Of a stretch of 64,000 nucleotides of DNA, positions 38,201 through 47,535 are shown piece by piece. The position numbers and the translations under genes were made by a program. The notes below the pieces were generated by a model. The model was not told the DNA's origin, did no database searches, and saw nothing but the letters and a program-made list of their open reading frames with translations. This DNA comes from JAKFWF01 sp041745515 (GTDB lineage: Bacteria > Pseudomonadota > Alphaproteobacteria > Rhizobiales > Hyphomicrobiaceae): assembly GCA_041745515.1 (NCBI GenBank), contig JBGTIU010000202.1:5854-69853 (forward strand), in the 5' to 3' direction. Every line of letters starts with the position of its first letter. Position 1 is the stretch's first letter.

Positions 38201-38705
38201 CCGCCGCATATGTGATTGTTTGACCGGGATCGAGCGTAATGCGGAAGATATCGGCCCGGTCGCTCTTGATGCGATCCGGCAGGAAGCCCAGCGACGGGGT
38301 CACCAGTTCGATCCGGCGTGCGTCGAGATCCGGCCAGACAATGCCCGAACCGATCACGTTGTAACGTTCGGCTGTCAACCAGCGCTCGATCGGCTTGTCG
38401 GTTTGGTTCTGCAGAGCGAACACGACCCAACTCGGCGAGGTGCCTATCGTCGCCGCCCGAACTGACATGCGCCCTGCTGCTCCGTCGACTCCGGCCGTGT
38501 CGACCTGGAGGTTGTCACCTCGCGACTCATGCAGTTCACCCAAAGCCGTGATCTCGATGCGGTCCTGATCGGGCGCTACAGGTATGGCCTTCAAAGCCGC
38601 GGCAGGCGCGGCGAACGTCAGGGTCGAGAAGACGAGTACAGACGCGGCCCAGCTTGGCCAGCGCAGAATTGCCAGTTGGAGTCTCGACTCAGCCGCACCG
38701 CTCAT
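35217..38705 (-). CDS. Membrane-bound PAS-GGDEF-EAL cyclic-di-GMP protein
   Basis: A 1162-residue signalling protein. After a signal peptide comes a periplasmic sensor-like region (40-185), a block of seven or so membrane helices (~195-395), a PAS domain (~415-530), GGDEF (~540-710), EAL (~720-975) and a Pro-rich tail of ~180 residues. The GGDEF site reads GGDQF (619-623), so cyclase activity is doubtful. The EAL site looks complete (EAL 747-749, SVNVSSKQ, EVTES, DDFGTGYSS, TIKLD, AEGVE and QGF). A c-di-GMP phosphodiesterase with a GTP-sensing GGDEF domain is the best reading. Its ATG overlaps the GNAT stop. Confidence 0.9.
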   Translation of the reverse strand: MSGAAESRLQLAILRWPSWAASVLVFSTLTFAAPAAALKAIPVAPDQDRIEITALGELHESRGDNLQVDTAGVDGAAGRMSVRAATIGTSPSWVVFALQNQTDKPIERWLTAERYNVIGSGIVWPDLDARRIELVTPSLGFLPDRIKSDRADIFRITLDPGQTITYAAELSSDRFARIYLWKPIEYEVKARERQLWNGILLGITVLLAVFLTAVFAANHKAIFPSAALLTWCVLGYLCVDFGFFHKLFQLRPEDNAVYRAATESAVAASFVVFLHTFLRIGSWLGFIRMLMGVWMIAQLALVAIAIIDPRLAATFARLSFVVLGVAGGLLTAFLALRGQDRALALVPTWMLFLVWVFGAGVTLTGKLSGDIVVSSLMAGLVLLVVLVGFTVTQFAFRTSEPLYGASANELQARSEAIESAGAATWEWSARRDEVKVSPFVEMALGVNAGELSAKVEDFVKHLHAADRERFRLLLWSVREKAGGPLRIEFRMRHADSSYRWFELEGASVPTSDRRALRCMGLMRDITDHKRSQERLMHDAVHDSLTGMPNRELFLDRLNVGIVRAKDDAQVRPTLLFIDIDKFKSVNSSFGLIVGDSLLLTVARRLSRHLTALDTLARVGGDQFALLLMTEQDPRELAMLAERVRRSLRSPIKIAGKDIVLTASIGIAIYAGPDTTSPGLLKDAEMAMYRAKRGGSDRIEIFTPEMHGERDDRVMIESDLRAALEKKQLKVLYQPIIYLPTEELAGFEALVRWQHPKLGMLNPAEFIPVAEESDLIVKLGSYVLTKAASDAARWQRELPRPDNPLFVSVNVSSKQLFRQDLVQEIRHILGRQIVPHGSLRLEVTESLVMENPEQAVEILEWLRSAGAVLALDDFGTGYSSLSYLHRFPFDTIKLDRSLVQSSSDGGPGSVIVRSIVAMSHELGRKVVAEGVEASSDVGFLRSIGCEYAQGFYYGEAMSERDVMSMLKVIRKSERKLQRRGFFRLKPRMDQPVPEAAMINANEAGAATPKRKPAKQRSVAPGSPGNSNGTQSAASANRPRTAGELPTGAMRLRPRNPQGAAPPALPSMPQTPLRASQSVSPTLFPSGAQVPMRTTQATGSPASRGPIPTFALPPLPLGEPGPPALTPAPPSLRTRPPAPQLPNLEGLPPAIAASLAKLAGSHRR

Positions 38706-39307
38706 GCAATCGCCTTTGTAGTCGGACGGGAATCATCCGAAAGCAGTGAAAACACCAGGTGGTCGCGCCATTGTCCCTCGATCTTCAGATAGCTCCGCGC
38801 CAAACCTTCCTGACAGAAACCATTGCGCTCGAGTACGCGAATCGATGACTGATTGTGGGGCAAACAGGCTGCCTCCAGCCGATGCAGTTTGAGTTCGTCG
38901 AAGACGAACGGCACGGTCGCCCGGACGGCTTTGGTCATCAGCCCGCGATTGGCGTATGGAGCACCCAGCCAGTAGCCGAGCGAAGCAGCCTGCGTCACCC
39001 CTCTGCGCACGTTGCTCAGCGTCAATCCCCCAATCAGCGTTTCGTCGGCGCCGGCGAGGATAAAAAACGCATAGCCCGTATCGTCTTTTAGATCGCGCTG
39101 ATAGTGTCGGAGTCGGCGTCTGAAGGCGGTTCGCGAAAGTTCGTCGCTCGACCATTGCGGTTCCCATGGCACGAGATGCGCACGGCTTCGATTGCGCAAT
39201 TCCGCCCAAACGCCGTAGTCACCCATTGCCGGCGGGCGCAGCAGCAAATCCTGTGCCCGCACCAGTGGGTAGTAGTCTCCAATCAGTCCGCTGCGCAGAA
39301 ATGCCAT
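38702..39307 (-). CDS. RimJ/RimL-type GNAT acetyltransferase
   Basis: A 201-residue acetyltransferase with LRPPAMGDYGVWAELRNRS at the start, the acetyl-CoA site LGYWLGAPYANRGLMTKAV and NQSSIRVLERNGF at the end, as in enzymes acetylating ribosomal protein N-termini. The true substrate is unknown; related genes in this neighbourhood are usually annotated only as GNAT. GAGG precedes the ATG by ~5 nt. It lies 24 nt after the M16 peptidase and overlaps the GGDEF/EAL gene by 4 nt. Confidence 0.9.
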   Translation of the reverse strand: MAFLRSGLIGDYYPLVRAQDLLLRPPAMGDYGVWAELRNRSRAHLVPWEPQWSSDELSRTAFRRRLRHYQRDLKDDTGYAFFILAGADETLIGGLTLSNVRRGVTQAASLGYWLGAPYANRGLMTKAVRATVPFVFDELKLHRLEAACLPHNQSSIRVLERNGFCQEGLARSYLKIEGQWRDHLVFSLLSDDSRPTTKAIA

Positions 39308-39331
39308 TACTGCCTCGCTTCATCGTCCAGA

Positions 39332-40666
39332 TCATGATTTTGCGGGAGTTGGGACCGGTCGAGATAAATGTACTGAAGCGGATTCGCCAAAAACGCCCAT
39401 GCGGCTCGCTGCGTCGGCGAATCCGCGCGAGCGCTTTCCGGCGCCGACCACGGCCACGGACGCGACGGACTTAGTTACCATCGTTTCGGCAAGCATGCGG
39501 ATCGCCTCCGGTGTCACCGCGTCGACAAAGCCGATGAGTTCGTCGGCGCCGATCAGGCGACCCGCGACAAGCAGTTGGCGCGCCATCTGCTCGGCACGGG
39601 CGGAAGAGCTCTCCAGCCCCATCAATAGACCAGCTTTTAGTTGCGATTTCGATCTGGCAATCTCCCGTTCTGTTGCCACTTCGCTCGCCGCACGACGCAA
39701 CTCTCGACCGACAATTTCGATCAGTTCTGCCATCATCCCCGGCCCTGTTGCAGCATGGACGGCAAACAGGCCGGTGTCGCCAAGCCCCCAGGCGGAGGAA
39801 TAGATCGAGTAGCAAAGGCCACGATTTTCCCGCGCCTCCTGAAACAATCGCGACGACATACCCCCTCCCAGCAAGCCCGACAGAACTTGCGCCGCATAAA
39901 AACCCGGATCACGGTACGACGGGCTGGGATAGCCCGCCAGCAGATGACTTTGCTCAAAAGACTTGGTCGCGTGCCGCGCACCTCCTTGATAACTGGCTGG
40001 AATCCCCTTTTCGACCTGCTGCGCATTGAGCGAACCAAATAGGGCTGTAACGTGACGTACAAACTGCTCGTGGTCGATGGCGCCTGCCGAGGCAATAACC
40101 ATGTTGGCGCTTTGATAGTGACGCTTCAGAAAGGAGCGCAGATCTGCAGCAGTAATCGCCGAGACGCTGGCCGGCGTTCCAATAATCGGGCGGCCAACCG
40201 GCTGATCGGGGTAAGCGACTTCCTGCACGAGATCATAAGCAAGCTCTTCCGGACTGTCTTTGATCCCAGCGATCTCCTGCAGAATTACTTCTTTTTCGCG
40301 GGCCAGATCTTCTTCCGCAAACCGGCTCTCCTGCAGAATATCGGCCAGAATATCGAGCGCAACACCCTCGTCGCCCTTCAGAACGCGAGCGTAATAGGCC
40401 GTGGTCTCCAAACTGGTCGCGGCATTGAGATCACCGCCGACCTGCTCGATCTCCTCGGCAATCGCCCGTGCACTGCGTCTCGTCGTGCCTTTGAACGCCA
40501 TATGCTCGAGCAGGTGCGAAATGCCCTGCTCGTTCAAATTTTCGTGCCGCGCACCGGTCGCCACCCAGATCCCGAGAGAAATTGTTTCCAGATGCGGCAT
40601 ACGGTGTGTGACAATCCGCAATCCGTTGCCAAGCGTCGTAAGTTCGGTCCCCTTCGTTGCGGTCAT
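39332..40666 (-). CDS. M16 zinc peptidase (mitochondrial processing peptidase beta-like)
   Basis: A 444-residue peptidase of the pitrilysin family with the inverted zinc motif HLLEH (His51, Glu54, His55) and the M16B signature GISHLLEHMAFKGT. The downstream Glu lies in the LARE-KEVILQEIAG helix. It is the bacterial relative of the processing peptidase beta subunit; the substrate is unknown. The ATG at 40666 shares its A with the thrC stop (TGATG), so the genes are coupled. A much longer open frame exists upstream but is only the overlap with thrC. Confidence 0.93.
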   Translation of the reverse strand: MTATKGTELTTLGNGLRIVTHRMPHLETISLGIWVATGARHENLNEQGISHLLEHMAFKGTTRRSARAIAEEIEQVGGDLNAATSLETTAYYARVLKGDEGVALDILADILQESRFAEEDLAREKEVILQEIAGIKDSPEELAYDLVQEVAYPDQPVGRPIIGTPASVSAITAADLRSFLKRHYQSANMVIASAGAIDHEQFVRHVTALFGSLNAQQVEKGIPASYQGGARHATKSFEQSHLLAGYPSPSYRDPGFYAAQVLSGLLGGGMSSRLFQEARENRGLCYSIYSSAWGLGDTGLFAVHAATGPGMMAELIEIVGRELRRAASEVATEREIARSKSQLKAGLLMGLESSSARAEQMARQLLVAGRLIGADELIGFVDAVTPEAIRMLAETMVTKSVASVAVVGAGKRSRGFADAASRMGVFGESASVHLSRPVPTPAKS

Positions 40667-42075
40667 CAGGGGGCGCGCCTTGCCGCGCGGGCTCGCGCGC
40701 CAACATGCGATTCGATCACTTTCAGATCGGCTGGCAAAACGTCGTAGCGTTCGGCATCGGTCATTAGTGCACCGAGCCGTCGCGGCAAAGCGGGGCGAGT
40801 GCCGGCAATTGCCTGAATTGCGTCGGGAAACTTTGCCGGATGTGCGGTCGCAAGCACAATATGCGGCGCGCCGTCCGCAATGTTGGCCTTTCGCGAAGCA
40901 ACAATACCGCAAGCGGTGTGCGGATCGGCGAGATACCCGCTGTCGGCAAGGTTTCGACGGATGCCATCCGCGACCTCGCCCTCGCTCGCCGCTGACGCCG
41001 CGAAGTCCTGCCGCACGTGCAACGCCTGGGCGGCGTTGAGTTCAAAGCGCCCCGTCTGCGCAAGCCTCGCCATTTGCGCCCCGATCAGGCCCCCATCCCG
41101 GCCCGATGCCTCGAAAAGATAGCGCTCGAAGTTGGACGACACCTGGATGTCCATGGACGGCGATGAGGTCGCGTGCACGCCAAGGGTTTCGTAGGAGCCT
41201 GTGGCAACGGTGCGCGGTAGAATATCGTTGCTATTTGACGCAATGACCAGCGTCTCGATCGGCAAACCCATGCGCTTGGCAACGTAGCCTGCGAGAATGT
41301 CGCCAAAGTTGCCCGTCGGTACGACAAACGAGACGCGCCGATGGGGGCACCCGAGTGCTACCGCCGCGACAAAATAATAGGTGAGCTGGGCGACAATGCG
41401 AGCCCAGTTGATCGAATTGACGCCGGACAGATGCACGCTATCTCGGAAGGCATGATGGTTGAACATGCCTTTCACAAGCGCTTGGCAGTCGTCGAACGTA
41501 CCCTCGACGGCAATTGCGTGCACGTTTGCCTCGACCGGCGTCGTCATCATCCGGCGCTGGACATCCGAAACTCGGCCGTTGGGAAACAGGATAACGATAT
41601 CGACACGCGCCGAGCCACGAAAGGCTTCGATTGCGGCTCCTCCCGTGTCTCCCGATGTGGCGCCAACGATTGTTGCCCGCAATCCCCGCTTGGCCAACAC
41701 GTGATCCATCAAGCGCGCCAGCAGCTGCATCGCCACGTCCTTGAAGGCGAGCGTCGGTCCGTGGAACAGTTCCAGTATCCAGGTGTTGCAATCAATCTGG
41801 ACGAGCGGCGTCACCGCCTTGTGGCCGAAGGTTGCATAAGCGTCACGCGCCATCGCCAGCAATTCGGGTCTCGCGATCGCATCGCCGGTGAAAGGGTGGA
41901 TCACTTCGACGGCAACCTCGTGGAACGGCCGCCCCGCAAATCCGGCGATCACGCTGTGCGACAGAGTTGGCCAGGTCGCCGGCAGATAAAGCCCGCCGTC
42001 GCGCGCGAGGCCAGCCAACACCACATCCTCGAAGCCGAGTACAGGCGCCCGCCCACGGGTGGAGATGTATTGCAC
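40666..42075 (-). CDS. thrC: Threonine synthase
   Basis: A 469-residue PLP enzyme converting O-phosphohomoserine to threonine. It has the start VQYISTRGRAPVLGFEDVVLAGLARDGGLYLP, the PLP Lys in HGPTLAFKDVAMQ, SGDTGGAAIEAF and VPTGNFGDILAGYVAKRMG. The GTG at 42075 matches the conserved start (usually MQYISTRG) though it lacks a strong ribosome-binding site; the open frame extends 39 codons further without similarity. It lies 47 nt after SURF1 and is coupled to the M16 peptidase, the usual order in these bacteria. Confidence 0.95.
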   Translation of the reverse strand: MQYISTRGRAPVLGFEDVVLAGLARDGGLYLPATWPTLSHSVIAGFAGRPFHEVAVEVIHPFTGDAIARPELLAMARDAYATFGHKAVTPLVQIDCNTWILELFHGPTLAFKDVAMQLLARLMDHVLAKRGLRATIVGATSGDTGGAAIEAFRGSARVDIVILFPNGRVSDVQRRMMTTPVEANVHAIAVEGTFDDCQALVKGMFNHHAFRDSVHLSGVNSINWARIVAQLTYYFVAAVALGCPHRRVSFVVPTGNFGDILAGYVAKRMGLPIETLVIASNSNDILPRTVATGSYETLGVHATSSPSMDIQVSSNFERYLFEASGRDGGLIGAQMARLAQTGRFELNAAQALHVRQDFAASAASEGEVADGIRRNLADSGYLADPHTACGIVASRKANIADGAPHIVLATAHPAKFPDAIQAIAGTRPALPRRLGALMTDAERYDVLPADLKVIESHVGARARAARRAP

Positions 42076-42122
42076 AGTCGGCTGCTCGTTCCAGGAATCG
42101 CGACGACACAAGGGCTGGTACC

Positions 42123-42902
42123 CTACGGGTTCAGCCGGCTCCAGACAAACGCAGCATAGACGCCAATGAGCGTCAGGCCGAGCGCCCACCACGTCAGCGC
42201 GTATTCTAGGTGGCGGTTTGGAATTGCGATGCGGCCAACGGTCGGTTGCGGCAGCCCGCCGGGCGGGATCGGTGACATTAATTCAATATAAAAATCAAAA
42301 GCTTGCGGTGAAATACCGCCCCCGGTTGCGAACAGCTCTTTTGGCGAGCGCAGGTACCACACGTTCTTGGCCGGGGCGTTGGCGCCAGTGAACGTCGAGC
42401 GAAGCTCGGAGCGGCGGACCAGCCCTACTAACTCTACATCACCCGCAGACTGGCTTTGCTGTCTCGTATCGACGCTTTTCCGGGCTTCAGGAACAAAACC
42501 GCGATTGACGGCCAGCACAAGATTTCTACCTGGTACACTGAAAGGCGTCATGATCCAGTAGCCGGGCCCGCCGACACTGCCCGATCGCCTATCGATGGCT
42601 GTAAAAACGTATCGCTCATTCGCATGGTCGAAGCTGCCCCTAACGCGCACAGGTGTGTAGTCACAGCCGTTGGCTGAGCCGACGCTATCAACCGGTTTGC
42701 AGTTTCGGGCCAGCAGCTCGGGAAGGCTGATCGGCGCCGCCGACGACCGCGCCTTGATTGTCGCAAGCAGCTCCTCTTTCCATGACTTGCGGCTCCACTG
42801 CCACGCACCAAGCCCCAGCAGGATCGCGAGGGCAGCAAGCGTTGCGACAGTCGGCCAAATGAGATTGGCGCCTTGCGGTCCTCGACGTAGACGGCCGGTC
42901 AT
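42123..42902 (-). CDS. SURF1-family cytochrome oxidase assembly protein
   Basis: A 259-residue membrane protein with a helix at each end (TVATLAALAILLGLGAWQW and LTWWALGLTLIGVYAAFVW) and a periplasmic domain between. Family marks are LGLGAWQ, IMTPFSVPG, VLAVNRGFVP and NRHLEYALTWW. SURF1 helps insert heme a into aa3-type oxidase. Relatives usually sit at the end of the cox operon; here no cox gene is present and the upstream neighbour is an RND pump whose stop overlaps this ATG by 4 nt. Confidence 0.93.
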   Translation of the reverse strand: MTGRLRRGPQGANLIWPTVATLAALAILLGLGAWQWSRKSWKEELLATIKARSSAAPISLPELLARNCKPVDSVGSANGCDYTPVRVRGSFDHANERYVFTAIDRRSGSVGGPGYWIMTPFSVPGRNLVLAVNRGFVPEARKSVDTRQQSQSAGDVELVGLVRRSELRSTFTGANAPAKNVWYLRSPKELFATGGGISPQAFDFYIELMSPIPPGGLPQPTVGRIAIPNRHLEYALTWWALGLTLIGVYAAFVWSRLNP

Positions 42903-45900
42903 TCGGCTGGTGCCGGCTTCGGAGGCGAAACGGCCGTATGCCCTGAAAAGCGTTGCCCGAGACGGCGGACGACGACGTAGAACACTGGCGTGAAGATCAA
43001 GCCGAACATGGTGACGCCGATCATGCCCCAGAAAACGGCTGTGCCCAGTGCGATCCTCAATTCCGCGCCGGCGCCCGACGCCAGATAGAGAGGCAACACT
43101 CCCAACGTGAAGGCCAGCGATGTCATCAGGATCGGCCGCAATCGCAACCGCGAAGCTTCGACTGCCGCGGTAACCACGTCGTTTCCTCGCTGCTCGAACT
43201 GGTGCGCAAACTCAACGATCAAAATGGCGTTCTTCGCCGCGAGGCCAATCAGCACTACAAAGCCGATCTGCGTCAGGATGTTGATATCGAGGCCGCGCAG
43301 CCAGACGCCGAATACTGCCGACAGCAGGCACATCGGCACGATCAGCATGATCGAAAGGGGCAGCGACCAACTTTCGTACTGCGCCGCCAGCGCCAGAAAC
43401 ACGAACAACACCGAAAGCGCAAAAATGTAGTACCCGGTGCGGCCCGCGCGCTTTTCCTGGAACGACAGATCCGTCCACTCATAGCCGACGCCCTCGGGCA
43501 GCAAGCGGGCAGCTGTCGCTGCCACGAGTTCGAGCGCCTGGCCCGAAGATATGCCCGGCGAACCTTGGCCATTGATCTCCACCGCCGGAAACAGGTTGTA
43601 CCGCGGCACGCGCTCGGGCCCAGCGATCTCCTTGAAAGTTACGAGAGAGCCCAGCGGCACCATTTGCCCGTCGCTATTGCGGACCCGGATGCGCGCGACG
43701 TTGTCGGGATCGAGCCGGAAATTGCCATCTGCCTGCGCAGTGACTCGGTAGGTGCGGCCGAACATGTTGAAATCGTTCACATAGGCTGACCCCATGTAGA
43801 TCCGTAGTGCCTCGAAAATATTGGTGAGCGGCACGCGCAGCATTTGTGCCTTGACCCGATCGACATCAACGAAGATCTGCGGTGTCACGGTCTGAAACGT
43901 CGTGAATGCGTTCGACAGACCCGGCGTCTGGTTCAGTGCCTGGATAAACTCGTTGGCGGTGCGCGAGAAGGCGTCGGAACCAAGCCCGCCTCGGTCCTGC
44001 AGTCGCAGCGAGAAACCTGATGCAGCCCCGATGCCGCGTACCGGTGGCGGCACGAAAACCAGGACCTGCGCTTCCTGAATCTCTGCGAGGCGCTGGCGCA
44101 GCTCGGTCGCAAGCTTCTGGACCGTCTGCCCAGTGACGGCGCGTTTGTCGAAATCATCGAGCACGCAGAATAGGGCCGCCGAGTTCGGCGCGTTGGTGAA
44201 CGTCGCTCCTGACAGGCCGGAATAGCCCGAGGTGTAGGCAAATCCTGGCGTCGACAGAATGATCTCATTTGCCCGTCGCAGCACTTGATCCGTGCGGTCG
44301 AGCGACGCACCCGCGGGGAGCTGCGCCGACACGATGATGATACCGCGGTCCAGCGCAGGTATGAACCCAGTCGGCGTCATATTCACGAGCCAGACCGCGA
44401 GCCCGATCAGCCCCGCATAGATCATCAGCATGATGCCGCTGATCCGGATCACGCCCTGTACGGTGCGCGCGTAGGCGCGCTCTAGCCAGGCAAATAGCCA
44501 GTTGAAGCCGGCAAAGAACCAGCGCAGGGGCGCGCTCCCAAACCTGATAAAACTGAATCGCCGCAGCTGCTGTACTTCATCGCTGTGCGGCTTGAACAAC
44601 ATGGCGGCAAGCGCCGGCGACAAGGTCAGCGACACGAATGCCGAAATCAAGGTCGCAGTCGCAACCGTTATCGCAAACTGCCGATAAAACTGCCCGGTGA
44701 TGCCTGAGACAAATGCGGTCGGGATGAAGACCGCTGTCAACACAAGCGCGATCGCGATCAGCGCGGTGCCGACCTCGTCCATCGTCACCCGCGCGGCTTC
44801 AAGTGGAGCTAGCCCCTCGCGCAATTTGCGTTCGACGTTCTCGACGACAACGATGGCGTCATCAACGACAATGCCGACGGATAAGACCAATCCGAACAGC
44901 GTCAGCGTGTTGAGCGAGTATCCCAGCCCCAGCATGATGGTGCAGGTGCCGATCAGCGACACCGGGATTGCAACGACAGGAATGATCGTCGCACGCCAAG
45001 TCTGCAGGAACAGCAACACAACCAGGACGACCAGCACAACGGCCTCGACAATGGTCTTGTTTAATTCCCGGATCGAAACTTCGATGAATTCAGTTGGGTT
45101 ATAGCGAATCCGATACTCTAGTCCTTTGGGGAATCCCGCGCTGATCTCCTTCATCGTGGCCTTGATGGCATTGACCGTCTTCAATGCGTCGGATCCGGGC
45201 TGCTGCGTCATCACAATGACAGTTGCAGGGTCCCGGTCCTGATATCCGAAGGACATGTAGCTGAGTGCGCCAAGCTCGATCCGGCTGACGTCCTTGAGGC
45301 GCACGACGCGACCGTCGGCACCAGCCTTGACTATGATTTCCTCGAACTCGGCGGCGTCCTTGAGCCGGCCCTTGAGTTGCAACGATTGCTGGAATGCGCC
45401 GGTCGATTTCAGCGGCGGCTCGCCGATCGATCCTCCGGCAACCTGCACATTTTGCGCGCGCAATGCCGACAGAACCTCCTCCGCCGTCAGCCCGAGCCCG
45501 GCAATGCGCTCCGGATCGAGCCAGACACGCATTGAATATTCGCGCGCTCCGTACAGGTTAACGGCGCCAACACCCTCGGTACGGGCGAGCACATCGCGCA
45601 CGTTCAAAATCGCGTAATTGGAAATATAGACCTGGTCGTGGGATTTGTCGGGTGAGACCAGATGGACGACCACCAACAGATCGGGCGAGTTCTTGCGCAC
45701 GGTGACGCCCGAGCGGCGCACCTCATCCGGTAGGCGCGGCTCCGCCGACGCGACACGATTCTGCAGCAGCACCTGTGCCTTGTCTGCGTCGGTGCCGATC
45801 TCGAACGTGACCGTCAGGCCCATCGACCCGTCGCTGGTCGATTGCGAGTACATATAAAGCATTCCGTCGACGCCGTTGACGGCCTGTTCGATAACGGCGG

Positions 45901-46090
45901 CAACGGTATCGGCAACGGTCTGCGCGCTGGCACCTGGATAACTCGCGCTTACCGAGATAGTGGGCGGCGTGATTTCGGGAAACTGGGTGACGGCGAGCCC
46001 ATTGTAAGCGATGGCGCCGATAATGGTGATAAAAAGCGAGACGACGATCGCGAAAATCGGCCGAACGATGAAGAAGCGGCTCAAGCCCAT
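42899..46090 (-). CDS. RND-family multidrug efflux permease (HAE-1 type)
   Basis: A 1063-residue inner-membrane pump of the AcrB/MexB type with about twelve helices and two large periplasmic loops. The start SRFFIVRPIFAIVVSLFITI and the proton-relay Asp pair in VGIVVDDAIVVVENVER are typical, and the second half repeats the first. It exports drugs, detergents or similar compounds using the proton gradient. The ATG at 46090 is chosen on homology; the open frame continues upstream into the adaptor gene. The adaptor stop lies 26 nt before it. No outer-membrane channel gene is near. Confidence 0.95.
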   Translation of the reverse strand: MGLSRFFIVRPIFAIVVSLFITIIGAIAYNGLAVTQFPEITPPTISVSASYPGASAQTVADTVAAVIEQAVNGVDGMLYMYSQSTSDGSMGLTVTFEIGTDADKAQVLLQNRVASAEPRLPDEVRRSGVTVRKNSPDLLVVVHLVSPDKSHDQVYISNYAILNVRDVLARTEGVGAVNLYGAREYSMRVWLDPERIAGLGLTAEEVLSALRAQNVQVAGGSIGEPPLKSTGAFQQSLQLKGRLKDAAEFEEIIVKAGADGRVVRLKDVSRIELGALSYMSFGYQDRDPATVIVMTQQPGSDALKTVNAIKATMKEISAGFPKGLEYRIRYNPTEFIEVSIRELNKTIVEAVVLVVLVVLLFLQTWRATIIPVVAIPVSLIGTCTIMLGLGYSLNTLTLFGLVLSVGIVVDDAIVVVENVERKLREGLAPLEAARVTMDEVGTALIAIALVLTAVFIPTAFVSGITGQFYRQFAITVATATLISAFVSLTLSPALAAMLFKPHSDEVQQLRRFSFIRFGSAPLRWFFAGFNWLFAWLERAYARTVQGVIRISGIMLMIYAGLIGLAVWLVNMTPTGFIPALDRGIIIVSAQLPAGASLDRTDQVLRRANEIILSTPGFAYTSGYSGLSGATFTNAPNSAALFCVLDDFDKRAVTGQTVQKLATELRQRLAEIQEAQVLVFVPPPVRGIGAASGFSLRLQDRGGLGSDAFSRTANEFIQALNQTPGLSNAFTTFQTVTPQIFVDVDRVKAQMLRVPLTNIFEALRIYMGSAYVNDFNMFGRTYRVTAQADGNFRLDPDNVARIRVRNSDGQMVPLGSLVTFKEIAGPERVPRYNLFPAVEINGQGSPGISSGQALELVAATAARLLPEGVGYEWTDLSFQEKRAGRTGYYIFALSVLFVFLALAAQYESWSLPLSIMLIVPMCLLSAVFGVWLRGLDINILTQIGFVVLIGLAAKNAILIVEFAHQFEQRGNDVVTAAVEASRLRLRPILMTSLAFTLGVLPLYLASGAGAELRIALGTAVFWGMIGVTMFGLIFTPVFYVVVRRLGQRFSGHTAVSPPKPAPAE

Positions 46091-46116
46091 GACGCGCGAC
46101 CACCGGCAAACTAGTG

Positions 46117-47535
46117 TTACTGACGCGCCGAAGAAGAAGAGGAATCCGGCGTCATATCGGAGACCTGCAGCGGCTCGCGCTTCGGGTTGACTCTTTGTCC
46201 CGGCCTTACGCGTTGCAGGCCCTTTATGATCACCCAATCGTCGGGGCTGAGCCCGGTCCGCACCACACGCATGCCGCCGACGATTGGGCCAAGCGTGACG
46301 CTCTTGCGAGTTACTGCGCCGTCATCCGCGACCACACTGACGAACTTGCTGGCCTGGTCCGTGCCGATCGCTTCGTCGGGCAACATCACGCCCAGGTATT
46401 TGGCGGAGCCCGCAATACGCGCACGTCCGAACATGCCAGCCGAGAACAAGCCTGATCTGTTGTCAACCATCGCCCGCAACCTCAGCGTGCCTGTCGTCTG
46501 CTCGAGACGATTGTCGCTGAAATCGACTGTCGCGGCTTGCGGGAATCCCTTGTCGTCAGCGATTGCGATCTCGACCGTGGCGCCCGCCTCGCCGAGCTTC
46601 AAAGAGCCGTCGGCGGCGAGCCGCTTGTACTTGATCGTATTGTTCTCGCTCACATCGAAATAGAAGTGCATCGGATCTTGGCTGACGATCGTCGTCAGCA
46701 ATGTTTGCGTGCCGGCCCCGCCACCGACAATGTAGTTGCCGGCCGACACCAGATTGCGGCCAATGCGGCCCGCGATCGGCGCCGTGATCCGAGTGAACGA
46801 CAGATCGAGTTCGGCAGACTTAACCTTGGCTTCGGCGACCTTTACAGCGGCCTCCGCTTCCCGCTTCAGATTCGCGCGATCATCGAACACTTTTTCCGAC
46901 ATGATGCGACGATCGAGCAATGGACGGCCACGATCGACATCCTTGGTGGTGCTCTCGACCTTGGTTGTCGCAGCCAGCACTTCGGCCTTTGCAGTATCAA
47001 GGGCTCGCTCGAAGGGTCGCGGATCAATGGTGAATAGTAGGTCGCCCCTGTCGACCATCTGCCCATCCTTGAAATGGGCTTGATCGAGATAGCCGGCGAG
47101 ACGCGCGCGCACTTCGATTGTGTCGACTGCATCGAAACGGCCGGTGTACTCGTCCCATTCGATAATCTCGCGGGCGATCGGACGGCTGATCGTCACTTGC
47201 GGTGCTGGCGCATTGGGAGGGGCGGAAGTAGCGGGTGCGCGACCGCGTTCTGACCCAGCCGACAATAGCCGGACGAGCCCGCTCCATTGATTGGCGAACC
47301 AACTCGGCGTCTCGCTGGACGTGGCGGCAGCGGACGGAGGTGCAACCTTGGTTTCGGCAGCCTTTGCCTGCGCGCGCAGCGGGCTTGCTGCGACAACGGC
47401 ATATAAGGCCACACAAGCAATCGCCGATACCGTTACGAGACCTGCTCGCGCAACGCATTGCCGCAACGGTTCGAATCTGCGCTCGATGCAATGCAAGACC
47501 AACCTCACTCGATCTGACGGTGCCGGCAACGACAC
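46117..47535 (-). CDS. RND efflux periplasmic adaptor
   Basis: A 472-residue membrane-fusion protein. It has an N-terminal signal/anchor (GLVTVSAIACVALYAVVAASPL), an Ala/Pro-rich linker, then lipoyl half-motifs (VRARLAGYLDQAHFKDGQMV and LSFTRITAPIAGRIGRNLVSAG) flanking a coiled-coil hairpin, and a beta-barrel end. It links the pump to an outer-membrane channel. The start is GTG and may be elsewhere, as the first ~25 residues before the hydrophobic segment are unusual. It is first in the minus-strand run that continues through the pump to the GGDEF/EAL gene. Confidence 0.92.
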   Translation of the reverse strand: MSLPAPSDRVRLVLHCIERRFEPLRQCVARAGLVTVSAIACVALYAVVAASPLRAQAKAAETKVAPPSAAATSSETPSWFANQWSGLVRLLSAGSERGRAPATSAPPNAPAPQVTISRPIAREIIEWDEYTGRFDAVDTIEVRARLAGYLDQAHFKDGQMVDRGDLLFTIDPRPFERALDTAKAEVLAATTKVESTTKDVDRGRPLLDRRIMSEKVFDDRANLKREAEAAVKVAEAKVKSAELDLSFTRITAPIAGRIGRNLVSAGNYIVGGGAGTQTLLTTIVSQDPMHFYFDVSENNTIKYKRLAADGSLKLGEAGATVEIAIADDKGFPQAATVDFSDNRLEQTTGTLRLRAMVDNRSGLFSAGMFGRARIAGSAKYLGVMLPDEAIGTDQASKFVSVVADDGAVTRKSVTLGPIVGGMRVVRTGLSPDDWVIIKGLQRVRPGQRVNPKREPLQVSDMTPDSSSSSARQ

